In this document: one piece after another, positions 13,660-13,675 of the stretch | How positions within the stretch are numbered: the stretch's first letter is position 1 | How the letters are laid out: the number at the start of each line of letters is the position of its first letter | Assembly (NCBI GenBank): GCA_045539095.1 | Contig: JAZQER010000053.1 | Span: 1 to 13,675 of the forward strand | DNA length: 13,675 nt | Reading direction: 5' to 3' | Origin: SFWF01 sp045539095 | Lineage (GTDB): Bacteria > Bacillota > Clostridia > Oscillospirales > Acutalibacteraceae | Translations under genes and position numbers: made by a program | The notes under the pieces: generated by a model | Seen by the model: only the letters and a program-made list of their open reading frames with translations | Databases searched by the model: none | What the model was told of the DNA's origin: nothing

Positions 13660-13675
13660 GTGTATAACTCCATAA
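13660..13675 (+). CDS. Start of a further gene, cut by the right edge
   Basis: A GTG codon at 13660, seven bases after a perfect AAGGAGG, opens a frame reading Met-Tyr-Asn-Ser-Ile before the window ends. Only five codons are visible, so no family can be named. The spacing from rlmD and the absence of a terminator between them suggest it belongs to the same operon as pcrA and rlmD. Confidence 0.5.

Overview
The window looks like chromosomal DNA from an anaerobic, Gram-positive, Oscillospiraceae/Ruminococcaceae-type member of the Clostridia. The grounds are: a dockerin-bearing cell-wall hydrolase beside a cohesin-like surface protein, a Firmicutes-type MazF/EndoA, a PcrA-type helicase with a C-terminal RNA-polymerase-binding-type domain, strong AAAGGAG-like ribosome binding sites and consensus sigma-A promoters. 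No phage, insertion sequence, CRISPR array, tRNA or rRNA is visible. The species assignment is inference.

Layout. (1) 1-252 is non-coding: a possible ribosome binding site for a minus-strand gene beyond the left edge, and a compact run of four hairpins (80-176), the last of which is a good terminator. (2) 253-4095 is a minus-strand unit of three membrane-protein genes. Two tandem, diverged CNNM/CorC-type CBS proteins (4095-2722 and 2722-1436, overlapping by one base) are followed, after a hairpin terminator, by an AI-2E-family permease (1386-253). The unit is driven by a near-consensus promoter at 4196-4168. (3) 4096-4338 is a divergent intergenic region with two back-to-back strong promoters. 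(4) 4339-7885 is a plus-strand two-gene operon. It encodes a secreted N-acetylglucosaminidase (SH3b, catalytic domain, cadherin-like domain, C-terminal type I dockerin) and a membrane-anchored protein with an N-terminal cohesin-like domain. It is closed by a 13-bp palindromic hairpin. (5) 8042-8419 is a solitary MazF toxin gene with its own terminator. (6) 8435-8911 (minus) is a TspO/MBR protein. (7) 9041 to the right edge is a plus-strand operon: pcrA, a polytopic membrane protein of uncertain family, an RlmD-type 23S rRNA m5U methyltransferase, and the first codons of a further gene.

The most interesting system is the pair in region 4. A secreted peptidoglycan hydrolase ends in a dockerin, and the next gene encodes a membrane-tethered protein whose first folded domain looks like a cohesin. 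This suggests a two-component device that docks a wall hydrolase to the cell surface through a cellulosome-type interaction, in a setting with no visible polysaccharidase. The individual domains are recognisable families. That the two proteins bind each other is inference.
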